Below are positions 8,559 through 17,242 of a stretch of 64,000 nucleotides of DNA, one piece after another. The stretch's first letter is position 1. The number at the start of each line of letters is the position of its first letter. This DNA comes from an uncultured beta proteobacterium. Its GTDB lineage: Bacteria; Pseudomonadota; Gammaproteobacteria; Burkholderiales; Burkholderiaceae_C. The position numbers and the translations under genes are program-made. The stretch spans positions 90,763 through 154,762 of the forward strand of contig CAIVHU010000128.1 of assembly GCA_903905735.1 (NCBI GenBank), given 5' to 3'. The notes beneath the pieces are model-generated. The model saw only the letters and a program-made list of their open reading frames with translations, did not search any database and had not been told where the DNA came from.

Positions 8559-10115
8559 TCAAGCCGTCAGTGCAGCCATGCCCGATAACTCACCTTCACC
8601 GAGTAAATGGCTTGGGTCAATCAACTGCAGCATGCGTTTTTGTTTCTCCAGGTTGGCCATGCGCGCCAGCAAAGTCGATTGTTCGGCGGACAGGCAAGGT
8701 GCAGGCTCAATGGCCTGCCGTGGCACTTTCAGCACCTCGGCGACCGCATCAACAATAAAGCCGGTTCGCACCCCACGAATCAAAAACACCACAATGCGCT
8801 GCCCGTCGTTGCGCTCAATCGTTGGCAGCCCGAGGCGCCGGCGCAGGTCCACCACCGGCAGCACACTGCCTCGCAGGTTGATGACACCTTCCACTGAAGC
8901 AGGGGCTTTGGGCACATGGGTGAGTTTTTCGGGCACCCTCACGATCTCCTGCACGCTGTCAATCGGTACACCAAACTCTTCAGCGCCCAATCGGAAAACC
9001 ACCACCTGTTCATCGTCGCCAGTGCTGTCATGGCTGGTTCTGACATCGTCTGATGTGTCGGTATTTGCACTCACTTTGGTCAATGCCTCTTTGATCGCCG
9101 AGTGGCGGAACAGGTTGTTGGTAGAAATGATCGACACCAGGCGTTGCCCCTTGTCCAGGCGGCAAATGTCGGTGATGTCGGTCATATCGCCGTCGCGCGC
9201 CAGCATCGCGGGCATCACTTCAACGTCGCGGCGAGCCACACGCAACACCTCGTTGACGTTGTCCACGACGATGCCGACCGAGGCACCACCAATGGCCACC
9301 ACCACGATGCGGCTTTGGTCGCTGGCATCCTGCTCGGTCAGGCCAAACATGCGCCGCAGCGCCACCAGCGGCAACAGCCGGTTGCGCAGCGTCATCACGC
9401 CCAGCACGTGCGATTGCGCGTGTGGCACCTGCACAATCTGTTCCGGGATTTGCACAATTTCTTGAACGTCTTCAATGGCAATGGCGTACTCTTGGCCAGC
9501 CACGTCAAAGCTGACCAAGTGCAGCTCGGCATCAACAGCGCGGCCGCCGTCATCGGTAGCGGCCTGGGCCATGCCTTTGGCAGCCACCGTGCCCTGAGCG
9601 CGACTGATGGCGGCAATGTGAGCAAACTCCTGGGCAATCAGTTTCTCAAAATTGAGAACCATCACCATGGCATGGCCACCAATATCCTTGATCAGGCCCG
9701 ACAGCAGTTCGGTATTGACGGTGCCGCTGATGCCCTCCACGCCCTCAATCTTGCTGCCTTCCACGCCAACCACACTGGCGACCCGGTCCACCACGAAGCC
9801 TAGCGGCTGGCCCAGGTCGATCACTACCGCGCGAGAGGCATCGTCGGACTCGCGTTCGGCATAACCCAGCGCACGGCGCAGCGACACAATCGGCAGCACC
9901 TTGCCACGCAGGTTGGCCAGGCCTTCCAGGGTGGGTGGTGAGAGTGGCACCCGCACCACACTGGGCACGCGGATGATCTCTTGCACGGGAGTCATCTCCA
10001 CCGCAAAGACTTCGTCGCCCGCCACGAATGTCACATACTGGCGCGTGTCTGACGACTGCGCGATGACTTTGCCATCAGCCGCAGCAGACACCTCAGTTGA
10101 AGTTTCGCTTGTCAT
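8559..10115 (-). CDS. Coupling protein with three tandem CheW domains
   Basis: A 518-residue cytoplasmic protein built from three CheW-like domains, at about residues 25-165, 195-335 and 355-500. Each shows the motifs of the fold: a short FxxxxxxxAV strand, an IIRVP/IVQIP/IVRVP turn, a (G)LANLRG, VMTLRN or VINLRG loop, and a VLPIVSLRR-like strand. Ordinary CheW has a single copy of about 150 residues. The gene stands directly after the double-tip receptor and before cheB, and no single-domain cheW is present in the cluster. It probably links receptors to CheA P5 domains, perhaps bridging several baseplate positions. That function is inferred. Confidence 0.92.
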   Translation of the reverse strand: MTSETSTEVSAAADGKVIAQSSDTRQYVTFVAGDEVFAVEMTPVQEIIRVPSVVRVPLSPPTLEGLANLRGKVLPIVSLRRALGYAERESDDASRAVVIDLGQPLGFVVDRVASVVGVEGSKIEGVEGISGTVNTELLSGLIKDIGGHAMVMVLNFEKLIAQEFAHIAAISRAQGTVAAKGMAQAATDDGGRAVDAELHLVSFDVAGQEYAIAIEDVQEIVQIPEQIVQVPHAQSHVLGVMTLRNRLLPLVALRRMFGLTEQDASDQSRIVVVAIGGASVGIVVDNVNEVLRVARRDVEVMPAMLARDGDMTDITDICRLDKGQRLVSIISTNNLFRHSAIKEALTKVSANTDTSDDVRTSHDSTGDDEQVVVFRLGAEEFGVPIDSVQEIVRVPEKLTHVPKAPASVEGVINLRGSVLPVVDLRRRLGLPTIERNDGQRIVVFLIRGVRTGFIVDAVAEVLKVPRQAIEPAPCLSAEQSTLLARMANLEKQKRMLQLIDPSHLLGEGELSGMAALTA

Positions 10116-10131
10116 TTTGATTAGCCCTCAG

Positions 10132-12066
10132 TCAGGCGCTTTGCAGCTCGTCGGCTAAAGAAGAAATTTCCTCGATCGCGCTGGCCAGCTCTTCTGCGCC
10201 TTGCGATTGCTGTTTGGCTGCCGCAGCGGCCTCGTCAGACGCTTTGGCCGCCTCTTGTGCTGCAGCAGAAATTTGCTCGATGCCGCGCTTGACCTGCGCC
10301 ACCGCCGCGCCAATCTCATTGGCTGCGGCCAAAATTTCGCTTGAGCCTTTTTCAACGTCGGCAATATTGGCCTCAATGGTCAACAAATTGAGGGTTGTGG
10401 CCTTGGCTTTTCCGACCTCGGCCAGTGCGGAGGCAACAATTTCGTCCAGATCACGTCCCACCACAGCAATCTGGTCTTGCACGGCTTTGACCAGGTCTTT
10501 GATGCGGTCGGCGTTTTCAGCAGAGTCTTGCGCCAGGTTGCGGATGTCGGTGGCGACCACCACAAAACCTTTGCCGAACTCGCCAGCGCGCGCGGCTTCG
10601 ATTGAGCCGTTCACCGCCAGCATGTTGGTCTGAATCGACACGGTTGTGATGGCGTCCACAATCTTGTCGATACGGCGCGACACCAGCGCCAGCTCCTTGA
10701 TCTGTTTGATGCTGACCTTGCTTGCATCGGCTGACGACAGCACGTTGGCAATCAGCGAATCGACCGAGGTCTTGTTGGTGGCCAGCAGGGCGCGAATGGC
10801 AGCCACTTTTTCAGCGCCGGCTTGGCCGCGCTGCATGGCCACCTGGGCACCGCGCTCGATTTGCGTGACCGCCGCCGAAGATTCTTCGCTGCCAGCCGAC
10901 TGCACGTTGGCACCACTGCGAATCTGGTCAATGGCGGTCATGATTTGAGAGCCAGAGCGGCTGATTTCCTGCACAGCCGAGGACAACTCTTCAGCGGCTG
11001 AAGCCACTTCTTCGGCACTCTTGGCTACATCGGTAGAGTTCTTCAGGTCTTCAGACAACTCGGACAAGTGCTGCGCCGTTTGCTCGCTGGTGGCCAGCGC
11101 CTGGGATTGCTCGGCCACGGTTTTGGCGGCTTCTTCAGCGGCGGCGGATTGTTCTTGCGCAGCAGCGGCAATGTCTTCCGAGCCCTTCAAGGCCTGGCGC
11201 GCTGCGGTTTGCGACTGTTGGGCACCTACGGCAATTTCACCCACACCTTTGACGATTTCAACCGTGTCGAGTCGAATCTGCTCCAACTGCTGGGTGATGA
11301 CCTTGCCATTCTCCACCTCCATTTCAACGGTTTTGGCGGATTGGCCAATGCCTTCGGCAATCACTTTGACTTCTTGCTGAATCTGCCCCACCAAATCCTG
11401 AATTTGCTTGGCGCTTTTCTCGGACGTTTCAGCCAGCGTGCGCACCTCATCAGCCACCACGGCAAAACCCTTGCCATGCTGACCAGCCCGGGCGGCTTCA
11501 ATGGCAGCGTTGAGCGCCAGCAGGTTGGTTTGGTCGGCAATACGCGCGACAGCCTTGACGATGTCACCAATGTTGGCCGCCTGTTTTTCCAGCTCGGCCA
11601 CCATGCCGACAGACGCCGCTTGGCGCTGTGCCGAAATGCCCACATTGGTGATGGTGTTGGCTACATCGGCACTGGTGCTGACCACCAGCACCTGCGTTGC
11701 TTCAGCACGGGTGCGCGCCAAGTCAGCGTTTTGCAATTGGCGGTTGATGGAACCTTCAACCTGTTTGAAAGCTGCCAGCGACTCTTGGGCAGCACCAGAA
11801 GCTTCCTCTGCACCGGTGGCAATCTGGTCGGCAGCACGCTTGAGTTCTTCAGCTGCAGAAGCCGCTTGAGCAATACCCGAGGCCATTTGTCCCGTGGCAG
11901 CGGCGATTCGCTCTGCCGCTTGCTGCTGTTTGGCCAGGGTTCGGGCACGCTTGCGCTGAACTTCGGCGTCACGGGCGGCGCTGGCCGACGTGCGGCCGCT
12001 GCCCCCACCCGCGTCGGCCATGCCGGAACTGATATTGCTGGTAACAGGTTTTTTGATTAAGGCCAT
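10132..12066 (-). CDS. Soluble chemoreceptor with two signalling hairpins
   Basis: A 644-residue methyl-accepting protein without transmembrane segments. Almost the whole chain is Ala/Glu/Gln-rich coiled coil. Two receptor tips are present: one around residues 178-212 ([18 protein letters not shown]) and another around 478-512 ([18 protein letters not shown]). Equivalent residues are exactly 300 positions apart. The first tip is canonical; the second has several substitutions, including Asp to Ile and Ala-Ala to Gly-Ser. No PAS, globin or other sensor domain is recognisable at the N-terminus. It is the first gene of the operon. An internal duplication of the signalling domain is the simplest reading. 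Confidence 0.9.
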   Translation of the reverse strand: MALIKKPVTSNISSGMADAGGGSGRTSASAARDAEVQRKRARTLAKQQQAAERIAAATGQMASGIAQAASAAEELKRAADQIATGAEEASGAAQESLAAFKQVEGSINRQLQNADLARTRAEATQVLVVSTSADVANTITNVGISAQRQAASVGMVAELEKQAANIGDIVKAVARIADQTNLLALNAAIEAARAGQHGKGFAVVADEVRTLAETSEKSAKQIQDLVGQIQQEVKVIAEGIGQSAKTVEMEVENGKVITQQLEQIRLDTVEIVKGVGEIAVGAQQSQTAARQALKGSEDIAAAAQEQSAAAEEAAKTVAEQSQALATSEQTAQHLSELSEDLKNSTDVAKSAEEVASAAEELSSAVQEISRSGSQIMTAIDQIRSGANVQSAGSEESSAAVTQIERGAQVAMQRGQAGAEKVAAIRALLATNKTSVDSLIANVLSSADASKVSIKQIKELALVSRRIDKIVDAITTVSIQTNMLAVNGSIEAARAGEFGKGFVVVATDIRNLAQDSAENADRIKDLVKAVQDQIAVVGRDLDEIVASALAEVGKAKATTLNLLTIEANIADVEKGSSEILAAANEIGAAVAQVKRGIEQISAAAQEAAKASDEAAAAAKQQSQGAEELASAIEEISSLADELQSA

Positions 12067-12567
12067 GAACGACTCCTGAATTAAGTGGCGGGTGGGTAAC
12101 CGAAACAGAAACGCGTCGCTGCAAGTTCAGTGTGTGAGCGTCGGCGAGGCAGACGGCGGCACCCAGGCATGCGTGATTGCGGTAGTGAAAGGTTGGGATA
12201 TAGGACTGAACACGGCCTGTACTTTAGGTACACCAATGGTTCAGTGGTATCGGGCGATTACCCTAGTTTGTTGGGGTAAACACCTGAACAAAGAAGGTCA
12301 CAGCAAAGAGATGGCTATCTATTCGCACATGTGCCATAACAGGATCAATCCAATTGATCGCAAGTGGATGCCCTGAAAGCGGGTATTCGTCCGTGGCGGC
12401 TTGCGTTTAGATGCAAGTCAGACAGCCAGCCCGCGCGCCAACCATTTCACACAATGCAAGGGTGCGGGCATTGCCGGTTCATGCGTTGCACCCGCAGGCC
12501 AGACAGGTTGACGACCACTGCGGATTACAACCCTCCCCCATCAACCCGCTGACCTTGATGCTGCGGA
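12067..12567. promoter_or_regulatory. 500-bp upstream region of the chemotaxis operon
   Basis: This gap separates the first chemotaxis gene from the end of the Crp/Fnr gene and must hold the operon promoter, since both flanking genes are read leftwards. Two palindromes stand close together: a perfect 10-bp palindrome GCACATGTGC at 12325-12334, and GATCAAT-CCA-ATTGATC at 12343-12359. Both are good candidates for binding sites of dimeric regulators. I found no clear sigma-28 promoter. A plus-strand frame at 12092-12376 has no recognisable features and I do not call it. No clear terminator for the Crp/Fnr gene is visible. Confidence 0.45.
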
Positions 12568-13305
12568 TCAGTGTGCAACCTTGGGCGGCGGCAGTAGCCG
12601 CTCACACTCCTCTTTCACGGCGGCATAACACTCGCAGGCCTGGGCTTCCAGTTTGGCGCGATCGACCACGGTGATGCTGCCGCGCGCCTTGGTGATGGAG
12701 CCGTCTTTTTGCAGCTTGCCCGCCGTTTGCGTGACGCTCTCGCGGCGCACGCCCAGCAGGTGCGAGATCTGCTCCTGGGTGATGGTCATCTTGTCGCTGT
12801 GCAGGCGGTCAAAACTCATCAACAGCCATCGGCTGAATTGCTGCTCCACCGAATGGTGCTGGTTGCACACGGCGGTTTGTGAGGTCTGGCAAATCAGGGC
12901 CTGGGTGTAGAGCAACGCGAGGTGTTGCAGTTGGCCGCCCTGCTCGAACTCGTGTTTCATGACTCTTCGGCTGAGCCGGTAGGCCTGGCCGGCGCTTTGC
13001 ACTTCGGTGCTGCTGGGCAGGCTCTCGCCGCCCATGTAGATCGAAATACCGACGAGTCCTTCGCTGCCAACCAAGGCGATTTCGCTGGACGAGCCATCTT
13101 CCAGCGCATAAATCAGTGACACGATGCCCGACACCGGAAAGTGCAGGTACTTCACGTGGTCGCCAGACTCCGACATGGTCCAGCCCAGCGGCATGGCCAC
13201 CAGTTCCAGGTCGGGCAACAGGCGCTCGTACTCCGCTTTCGGCAACGCCGCCAGAATCTGGATTTGCTTGGGGTCGGGCGCGGCTGGCTTCAATAATTTG
13301 GACAT
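12568..13305 (-). CDS. Crp/Fnr-family transcriptional regulator
   Basis: A 245-residue regulator. A cyclic-nucleotide-binding-like beta barrel covers about residues 20-135 (motifs FPVSGIVSLIY and ALVGSEGLVGISIYMGG), followed by a long dimerisation helix and a winged helix at about 170-220 (TQEQISHLLGVRRESVTQTA). There are no N-terminal cysteines, so it is not an oxygen-sensing iron-sulphur Fnr, and the cAMP-contact arginine is not obvious. The ATG at 13305 starts the protein at MSKLLKP; the frame upstream of it is not family-like. It lies upstream of the chemotaxis operon in the same direction but 500 bp away. The target genes are unknown. Confidence 0.85.
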   Translation of the reverse strand: MSKLLKPAAPDPKQIQILAALPKAEYERLLPDLELVAMPLGWTMSESGDHVKYLHFPVSGIVSLIYALEDGSSSEIALVGSEGLVGISIYMGGESLPSSTEVQSAGQAYRLSRRVMKHEFEQGGQLQHLALLYTQALICQTSQTAVCNQHHSVEQQFSRWLLMSFDRLHSDKMTITQEQISHLLGVRRESVTQTAGKLQKDGSITKARGSITVVDRAKLEAQACECYAAVKEECERLLPPPKVAH

Positions 13306-13505
13306 GTAGGTTTTGGGAGTCAGTGGAAGCGGCCAAATGTACGCGCGCCTGACTGATGCGGTTTTATTGGGGGTCTTGTCCGCTGGGGAGTCGCACGGCT
13401 GTCCGGCGGGTACTTGCTGACCTGCGCCCACAGGCTTTGCCAGGGACGGCATTGACCAAGTCGTGCAGAATCCAGGAGAAAGCCAAGCCTTGATCATTAC
13501 AAAAA

Positions 13506-13551
13506 GCATAGCTACTTATTCATATATAAAAAGGGCTAGAGGCCAATTTAG
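13506..13551 (-). repeat. Interspersed repeat copy, intergenic
   Basis: On the minus strand this reads AAATTGGCCTCTAGCCCTTT at one end and GTAGCTATGC at the other, with a shortened AT-rich middle. It lies between the Crp/Fnr gene and the LprI-MliC gene. Confidence 0.8.
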
Positions 13552-13619
13552 CTTGCAAGATGCACCATCACCAGCCTCACGAATTGGCCGGTACGACCCA
13601 CTTCCACCCAGGTATTGAC

Positions 13620-14315
13620 ATGACCAACGCCTTCATTCAGAAAAACGCACCCCTGTTGGCGCTGTGCCTGAGCAGCGCTGCCCACGCGGCCAGCCCCGGT
13701 TTTGATTGCGCCAAGGTGCGCCAACCAAGTACCGAGGCCATCGTCTGCGTCGACGTTGAGTTGTCCAAGCTGGACCGCCAGATGGCCCAGGTGTACGCCG
13801 CCGCGCTCAAAAAGGCGCACAACCAGCGCCCGCCCCTGCTCAAAGTCGAGCAGCGCGGCTGGATCAAGGGCCGCAACGACTGCTGGAAAAGCGCCGACCG
13901 GCACCAGTGCATCGCCGAGTCTTACCGCCTGCGCATCGCCGAGCTGCAGGCACGCTACCGGCTGATACCACCCATGGCCACGGTGCGTTATGCCTGCGAC
14001 GGCAACCCGGCCAACGAGGTGGTGGCCACGTTTTTCAACACCAACCCGGCCACGCTGATCGCCGAGTGGGGTGACTCGGTGTCATTCATGGTGCAGCAAC
14101 GCAGCGCCAGCGGTGCGCGCTATCAGGGGCGCAATGAGTCTCTCTGGGAGCACCAGGGTGAAGCGAAGGTGGTCTGGGGCTACCAGACGCCGGAAATGCG
14201 CTGCCGCCCCCTGTGCGCTAAGCCAAATCCCGATCAGTGCGTGGCGCGGCGCAACTCTGCCGCGCGGGCAGCAATGGCCGGGCGGTCAAAGGTGGCACCG
14301 GCGTTGGCCAGGTAG
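13620..14315 (+). CDS. Secreted LprI-MliC type lysozyme inhibitor-like protein
   Basis: A 231-residue exported protein. The ATG at 13620 gives a typical signal peptide ending ...SSAAHA|ASPG. The first domain (about residues 25-105) fits LprI/DUF1311: FDCAKVRQPSTEAIVC, LSKLDRQMAQVYAAAL, QRGWIKGRNDCW. The second (about 118-200) fits MliC: VRYACDGNP, FMVQQRSASGARY and a closing cysteine at EMRCRP. Both families bind or inhibit lysozymes, so the protein probably protects periplasmic peptidoglycan. The last about 27 residues are encoded over the 3' end of the convergent SirB1 gene, an 82-bp overlap. A TAA at 14219-14221, one frame off, suggests the original end was nearer. Confidence 0.75.
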   Translation: MTNAFIQKNAPLLALCLSSAAHAASPGFDCAKVRQPSTEAIVCVDVELSKLDRQMAQVYAAALKKAHNQRPPLLKVEQRGWIKGRNDCWKSADRHQCIAESYRLRIAELQARYRLIPPMATVRYACDGNPANEVVATFFNTNPATLIAEWGDSVSFMVQQRSASGARYQGRNESLWEHQGEAKVVWGYQTPEMRCRPLCAKPNPDQCVARRNSAARAAMAGRSKVAPALAR

Positions 14316-15094
14316 GTTTCCAGGTCTTCCAGCGCGTGACCGGGGTGGCGGGCTTCCGCGTGGGCCAGGCCACGGTCGCGGTACTCTTGCCAGGCTTGGG
14401 GCAGCAGCACAATCAACCGGTCTTGCACCGCAATCAGCCGCTGCCAGTCTTCCTGCGCAGCGTGGATTTCTTTCAGGTTGTGCAGCATGCGGGTGATGAT
14501 CTCGCGCGGCTTGGCGGCCTGCAAGTACAGGCCCAGCGGCACTTCTTGATCGTCCACCAGCCCGCCCAGGCCCCGATAGGGTTCCAGCCGCTCGGCCAGT
14601 TCTTCGCGGCTGAGCGACTGGCCGGTGAGCGGGTCGATCACCACCTGGCCTTCGCTGAGGTTGACCTTGACCATGAAATGCCCCGGAAAAGCTACGCCGC
14701 GCGCCTTCAGGCCGATGCCTTGCGCCAGCTCCAGCCAAATGACGGCCATTGAGATCGGTATGGCGAGGCGGGTACGCAACACCACATGCACGTAGCTGTT
14801 GTCGGGGTCGCTGTAATTGTTGAAGTTGCCCGCGAAGTTCAGGTCGCGATAGACAAACTGGTTGAGCGCGCGCAGCTTTTGCAGCGGGCCGGCATCTGCG
14901 GGCAGGCGGCGCTGCAGGCGCGCCAGCAGCTGGTCAATCTCACCGAGCACCTGCTGCACGCTGATGTCAGGATACTCGTCCTGCGCCAGACTCACGGCGG
15001 CTTCGAGCAGCGCGAAGTCAGCATCGGTGTGCACCAGCGAGGCGAAATACTCCAGCGGCGTGGGGACGTTCAGGGAAAGATTCATGTCAGACAT
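14234..15094 (-). CDS. SirB1/transglutaminase-like family protein with TPR-like tail
   Basis: A 286-residue protein of the SirB1 (UPF0162) family. The core is a transglutaminase-like region (NQFVYRDLNFAGN, LRTRLAIPISMAVIWLELAQ, GVAFPGHFMVKV, IDPLTGQSLS). The C-terminal about 90 residues form TPR-like helices with ALEDLETYLANA. In this family the catalytic cysteine of true transglutaminases is usually lost, and here Ser-Met stands in that region. Biochemical function is not established. The start lies 4 bp from the end of murJ, so the two are probably co-transcribed. Its 3' end overlaps the convergent lysozyme-inhibitor gene. Confidence 0.85.
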   Translation of the reverse strand: MSDMNLSLNVPTPLEYFASLVHTDADFALLEAAVSLAQDEYPDISVQQVLGEIDQLLARLQRRLPADAGPLQKLRALNQFVYRDLNFAGNFNNYSDPDNSYVHVVLRTRLAIPISMAVIWLELAQGIGLKARGVAFPGHFMVKVNLSEGQVVIDPLTGQSLSREELAERLEPYRGLGGLVDDQEVPLGLYLQAAKPREIITRMLHNLKEIHAAQEDWQRLIAVQDRLIVLLPQAWQEYRDRGLAHAEARHPGHALEDLETYLANAGATFDRPAIAARAAELRRATH

Positions 15095-15097
15095 TGT

Positions 15098-16663
15098 CTA
15101 TCGGCGCAGCAATTGGCGCAATTGCAATCCCGCCACGGTAATCGCTCCCAAATAAATAGCTGCTGACGCAGACAGAATAAGGGCTATGAGCCAAACTCTC
15201 TTTAACTTCTCGGCGCGCAAGGCGGTCCAGTCCCAGTGGCCATTGGCCCACATCAAGAAAACTGCCAGCAAAACACAGCCCGCCAGCACTTGTAAAAGAA
15301 AGATGCCCCAGCCGGGTTCGGGCTTGTAACTGCCGCGCCGCACCAGCCCCACCAACAGCCAGGCTGCGTTGACCATCGCACCAATGCCGATCGACAGCGT
15401 CAGCGCAGCATGGGCAAAAATGGGCACCAGAAACAGGTTAAGCAACTGGGTGAACACCAGCACGCCGACGGCGACACGTACCGGAGTTTTGGTGTCCTGG
15501 CTGGCGTAGTAGCCCGGTGCCAGAACCTTGATGGCCACAATGCCGATCAACCCGGTGCCCCAGCCCATCAGCGCATAGGTGACTTGCTGCACGTCAAAGG
15601 CGCTCATCGCCCCGTAGTGGTACAGCACGGCCACCAGCGGTGTCGGAAACACCAGCAAGGCCACCGCGCAAGGCACGGACGTCACCGCCACCAGCCGCAA
15701 ACCCCAGTCCAGCATGCCGGAATATCTGGCGCTGTCGCCACTGGCACGCGCGCTGGCCAGCTGCGGCATCAGTACCACGCCCATGGCCACGCCCAGCAAT
15801 GCGGTGGGAAACTCCATGAGCCGGTCAGCGTAAGTGATCCAGCTCACGCTGCCCGGACGCAAATGCGAGGCAATCTGCGTGTTGATCAGCATCGAGATAT
15901 GCGCCACGCTCACCCCCAGCAGCGCCGGACCCATCAGGCGCAGAATGTTTTGAGTCTCCGTGCAGGCCCAGGCCACGCGCAGCGCCGACCAGCGCCAGCT
16001 CATGCGCGGATGCAGATTCAGTCGCCTCAGGGCCCACCACTGCACCCCCAACTGCGCTGCACCACCCAGCAGCACGCCGCCCGCCAGGGCGTAAATCGGC
16101 TCGATGCCTATGGCTTTGAACCATGGCGCGACCAGCCAAGCGGCCGCAATCATGCACACATTGAGCAACACCGGCGTGACTGCGGGCACAGCAAAACGCC
16201 GCCAGGTGTTGAGTACCCCGGCACCCAGGGCCACCAGCGACATGAAGGCAATGTAGGGAAACATCCAGCGCGTCATGACGACCGCAACATCAAAACCATG
16301 CGGGTCTTGTTTCAGGCCGCTGGCCATGACCCACACCAAGCCCGGCGCGCCCAGCACACCCAGCACGCTCAAGCCCAACAAAGCCCAGACCAGCACCGTG
16401 GCCACCCGGTCAATCAGCACCCGTGTGGCAGCCTCACCTTGCTGCGCCTTGGTTGCAGCCAAGACCGGCACAAAAGCCTGACTGAAGGCACCTTCAGCAA
16501 AAAAGCGCCGAAACAGATTGGGAATGCGAAACGCGACGTTGAACGCGTCGGTGAGCGCCGAGGCACCAAAGGTCGACGCAATCAGCAGCTCGCGCACCAG
16601 TCCGGCAATACGCGACAACAGGGTCAACAGGGAGACGACGGAGGCAGATTTGAAGAGGCTCAC
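15098..16663 (-). CDS. murJ: Lipid II flippase MurJ
   Basis: A 521-residue polytopic membrane protein of the MVF/MATE-like MurJ family, which flips lipid II across the inner membrane for peptidoglycan synthesis. Recognisable segments are SLLTLLSRIAGLVRELLIAS at the N-terminus, DAFNVAFRIPNLFRRFFAEG, AFSQAFVPV, and PTALLGVAMGVVLMPQLA. The frame is open upstream, but a GTG at 16663 gives the normal family start (SLFKSASVVS) and family length. The final transmembrane helix, about residues 490-505, is encoded by a copy of the interspersed repeat. It is divergent from rpsT. Confidence 0.93.
   Translation of the reverse strand: MSLFKSASVVSLLTLLSRIAGLVRELLIASTFGASALTDAFNVAFRIPNLFRRFFAEGAFSQAFVPVLAATKAQQGEAATRVLIDRVATVLVWALLGLSVLGVLGAPGLVWVMASGLKQDPHGFDVAVVMTRWMFPYIAFMSLVALGAGVLNTWRRFAVPAVTPVLLNVCMIAAAWLVAPWFKAIGIEPIYALAGGVLLGGAAQLGVQWWALRRLNLHPRMSWRWSALRVAWACTETQNILRLMGPALLGVSVAHISMLINTQIASHLRPGSVSWITYADRLMEFPTALLGVAMGVVLMPQLASARASGDSARYSGMLDWGLRLVAVTSVPCAVALLVFPTPLVAVLYHYGAMSAFDVQQVTYALMGWGTGLIGIVAIKVLAPGYYASQDTKTPVRVAVGVLVFTQLLNLFLVPIFAHAALTLSIGIGAMVNAAWLLVGLVRRGSYKPEPGWGIFLLQVLAGCVLLAVFLMWANGHWDWTALRAEKLKRVWLIALILSASAAIYLGAITVAGLQLRQLLRR
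15150..15196 (-). repeat. Interspersed repeat copy inside murJ
   Basis: On the minus strand it reads TTTGGCTCATAGCCCTTATT and later GCAGCTATTTATTTG. It is in frame and in sense with murJ, giving the hydrophobic peptide LIALILSASAAIYL, which forms most of the last predicted membrane helix. Confidence 0.75.
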
Positions 16664-16717
16664 ACGCCAAAGTGTAGCTGCGCTGCGCAGCTCACGTCCA
16701 AGCCAGCGGAGAACTGC

Positions 16718-16723
16718 TAGAAT
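16718..16723 (+). promoter_or_regulatory. Possible -10 box of rpsT
   Basis: TAGAAT sits 46 bp before the rpsT start, in the 105-bp gap between the divergent murJ and rpsT genes. No good -35 box is visible at the right spacing, so this is a weak call. Confidence 0.35.
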
Positions 16724-16768
16724 CGCAGGCTTTGCTGACAACATCCACAGACTCAAGGAACATTCATC

Positions 16769-17068
16769 ATGGCATCTGGAAAACCCAAAAAGAAGAACCC
16801 ACGCCTGGCGTCGGGCCGTAAACGCGTCCGTCAGGACATCAAAATCAACGCGGCGAACACCTCGCTGCGTTCTCAATACCGCACTGCGGTGAAAAACGTG
16901 GAAAAAGCCGTGGTGACTGGCGACAAGGCCAAGGCAACCGAGCTGTTTGCCAAGATGCAAGCCGTGGTCGATACCGTGGCTGACAAGGGCATCTTCCACA
17001 AAAACAAGGCCGCACGCGACAAGAGCCGCCTGTCTTCCAAGGTGAAAGCCTTGGCCGTCGCTGCCTGA
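16769..17068 (+). CDS. rpsT: 30S ribosomal protein S20
   Basis: A 99-residue, very Lys/Arg/Ala-rich protein with the S20 pattern: [32 protein letters not shown], and the C-terminal [21 protein letters not shown]20 binds 16S rRNA early in small-subunit assembly. An AAGGA Shine-Dalgarno lies before the ATG. It is transcribed alone, divergent from murJ, and followed by a hairpin and a strong bidirectional terminator. Confidence 0.98.
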   Translation: MASGKPKKKNPRLASGRKRVRQDIKINAANTSLRSQYRTAVKNVEKAVVTGDKAKATELFAKMQAVVDTVADKGIFHKNKAARDKSRLSSKVKALAVAA

Positions 17069-17103
17069 TTTTCAGGCAAACCGCACGTTAACCTGATCAG
17101 TTG

Positions 17104-17141
17104 GGGACAGAGCTGGCGGCTTCGCCGCTGCGGTCTGTCCC
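17104..17141. repeat. REP-like hairpin after rpsT
   Basis: A 38-bp two-tier hairpin. The outer arms are GGGACAGA (17104-17111) and TCTGTCCC (17134-17141), and an inner stem GCGGC-TTC-GCCGC sits between them. There is no T-tract, so it is more like a REP element or RNA-stabilising hairpin than a terminator. The family is not verified. Confidence 0.5.
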
Positions 17142-17190
17142 ACAAAGTTTCAGTACAACGCCGTTTGTAACGGGTGCGCTGTCAGCAAAA

Positions 17191-17222
17191 GCAAAAAAGC
17201 CGTTTCACGACGGCTTTTTTGC
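17191..17222. terminator. Bidirectional terminator between rpsT and the DUF3579 gene
   Basis: The arms GCAAAAAAGCCGT and ACGGCTTTTTTGC pair perfectly over 13 bp around a six-base loop (TTCACG). Each strand ends in a run of six T residues, so it can terminate both rpsT on the plus strand and the convergent DUF3579 gene on the minus strand. Confidence 0.9.
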
Positions 17223-17242
17223 GTCTGGGTCGACAGTAGCGT

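Noticed and set aside
12240..12275. Sigma-28-like promoter upstream of the chemosensory operon
   Set aside because: GCCCGATA on the minus strand resembles the -10 box, but no -35 box stands at the right distance.
12092..12376. Open frame of 94 codons
   Set aside because: No family features, and it would run through the palindromes of the likely promoter region.
15410..16720. Long plus-strand frame antisense to murJ
   Set aside because: His/Gln-rich shadow of a membrane-protein gene; no family features.
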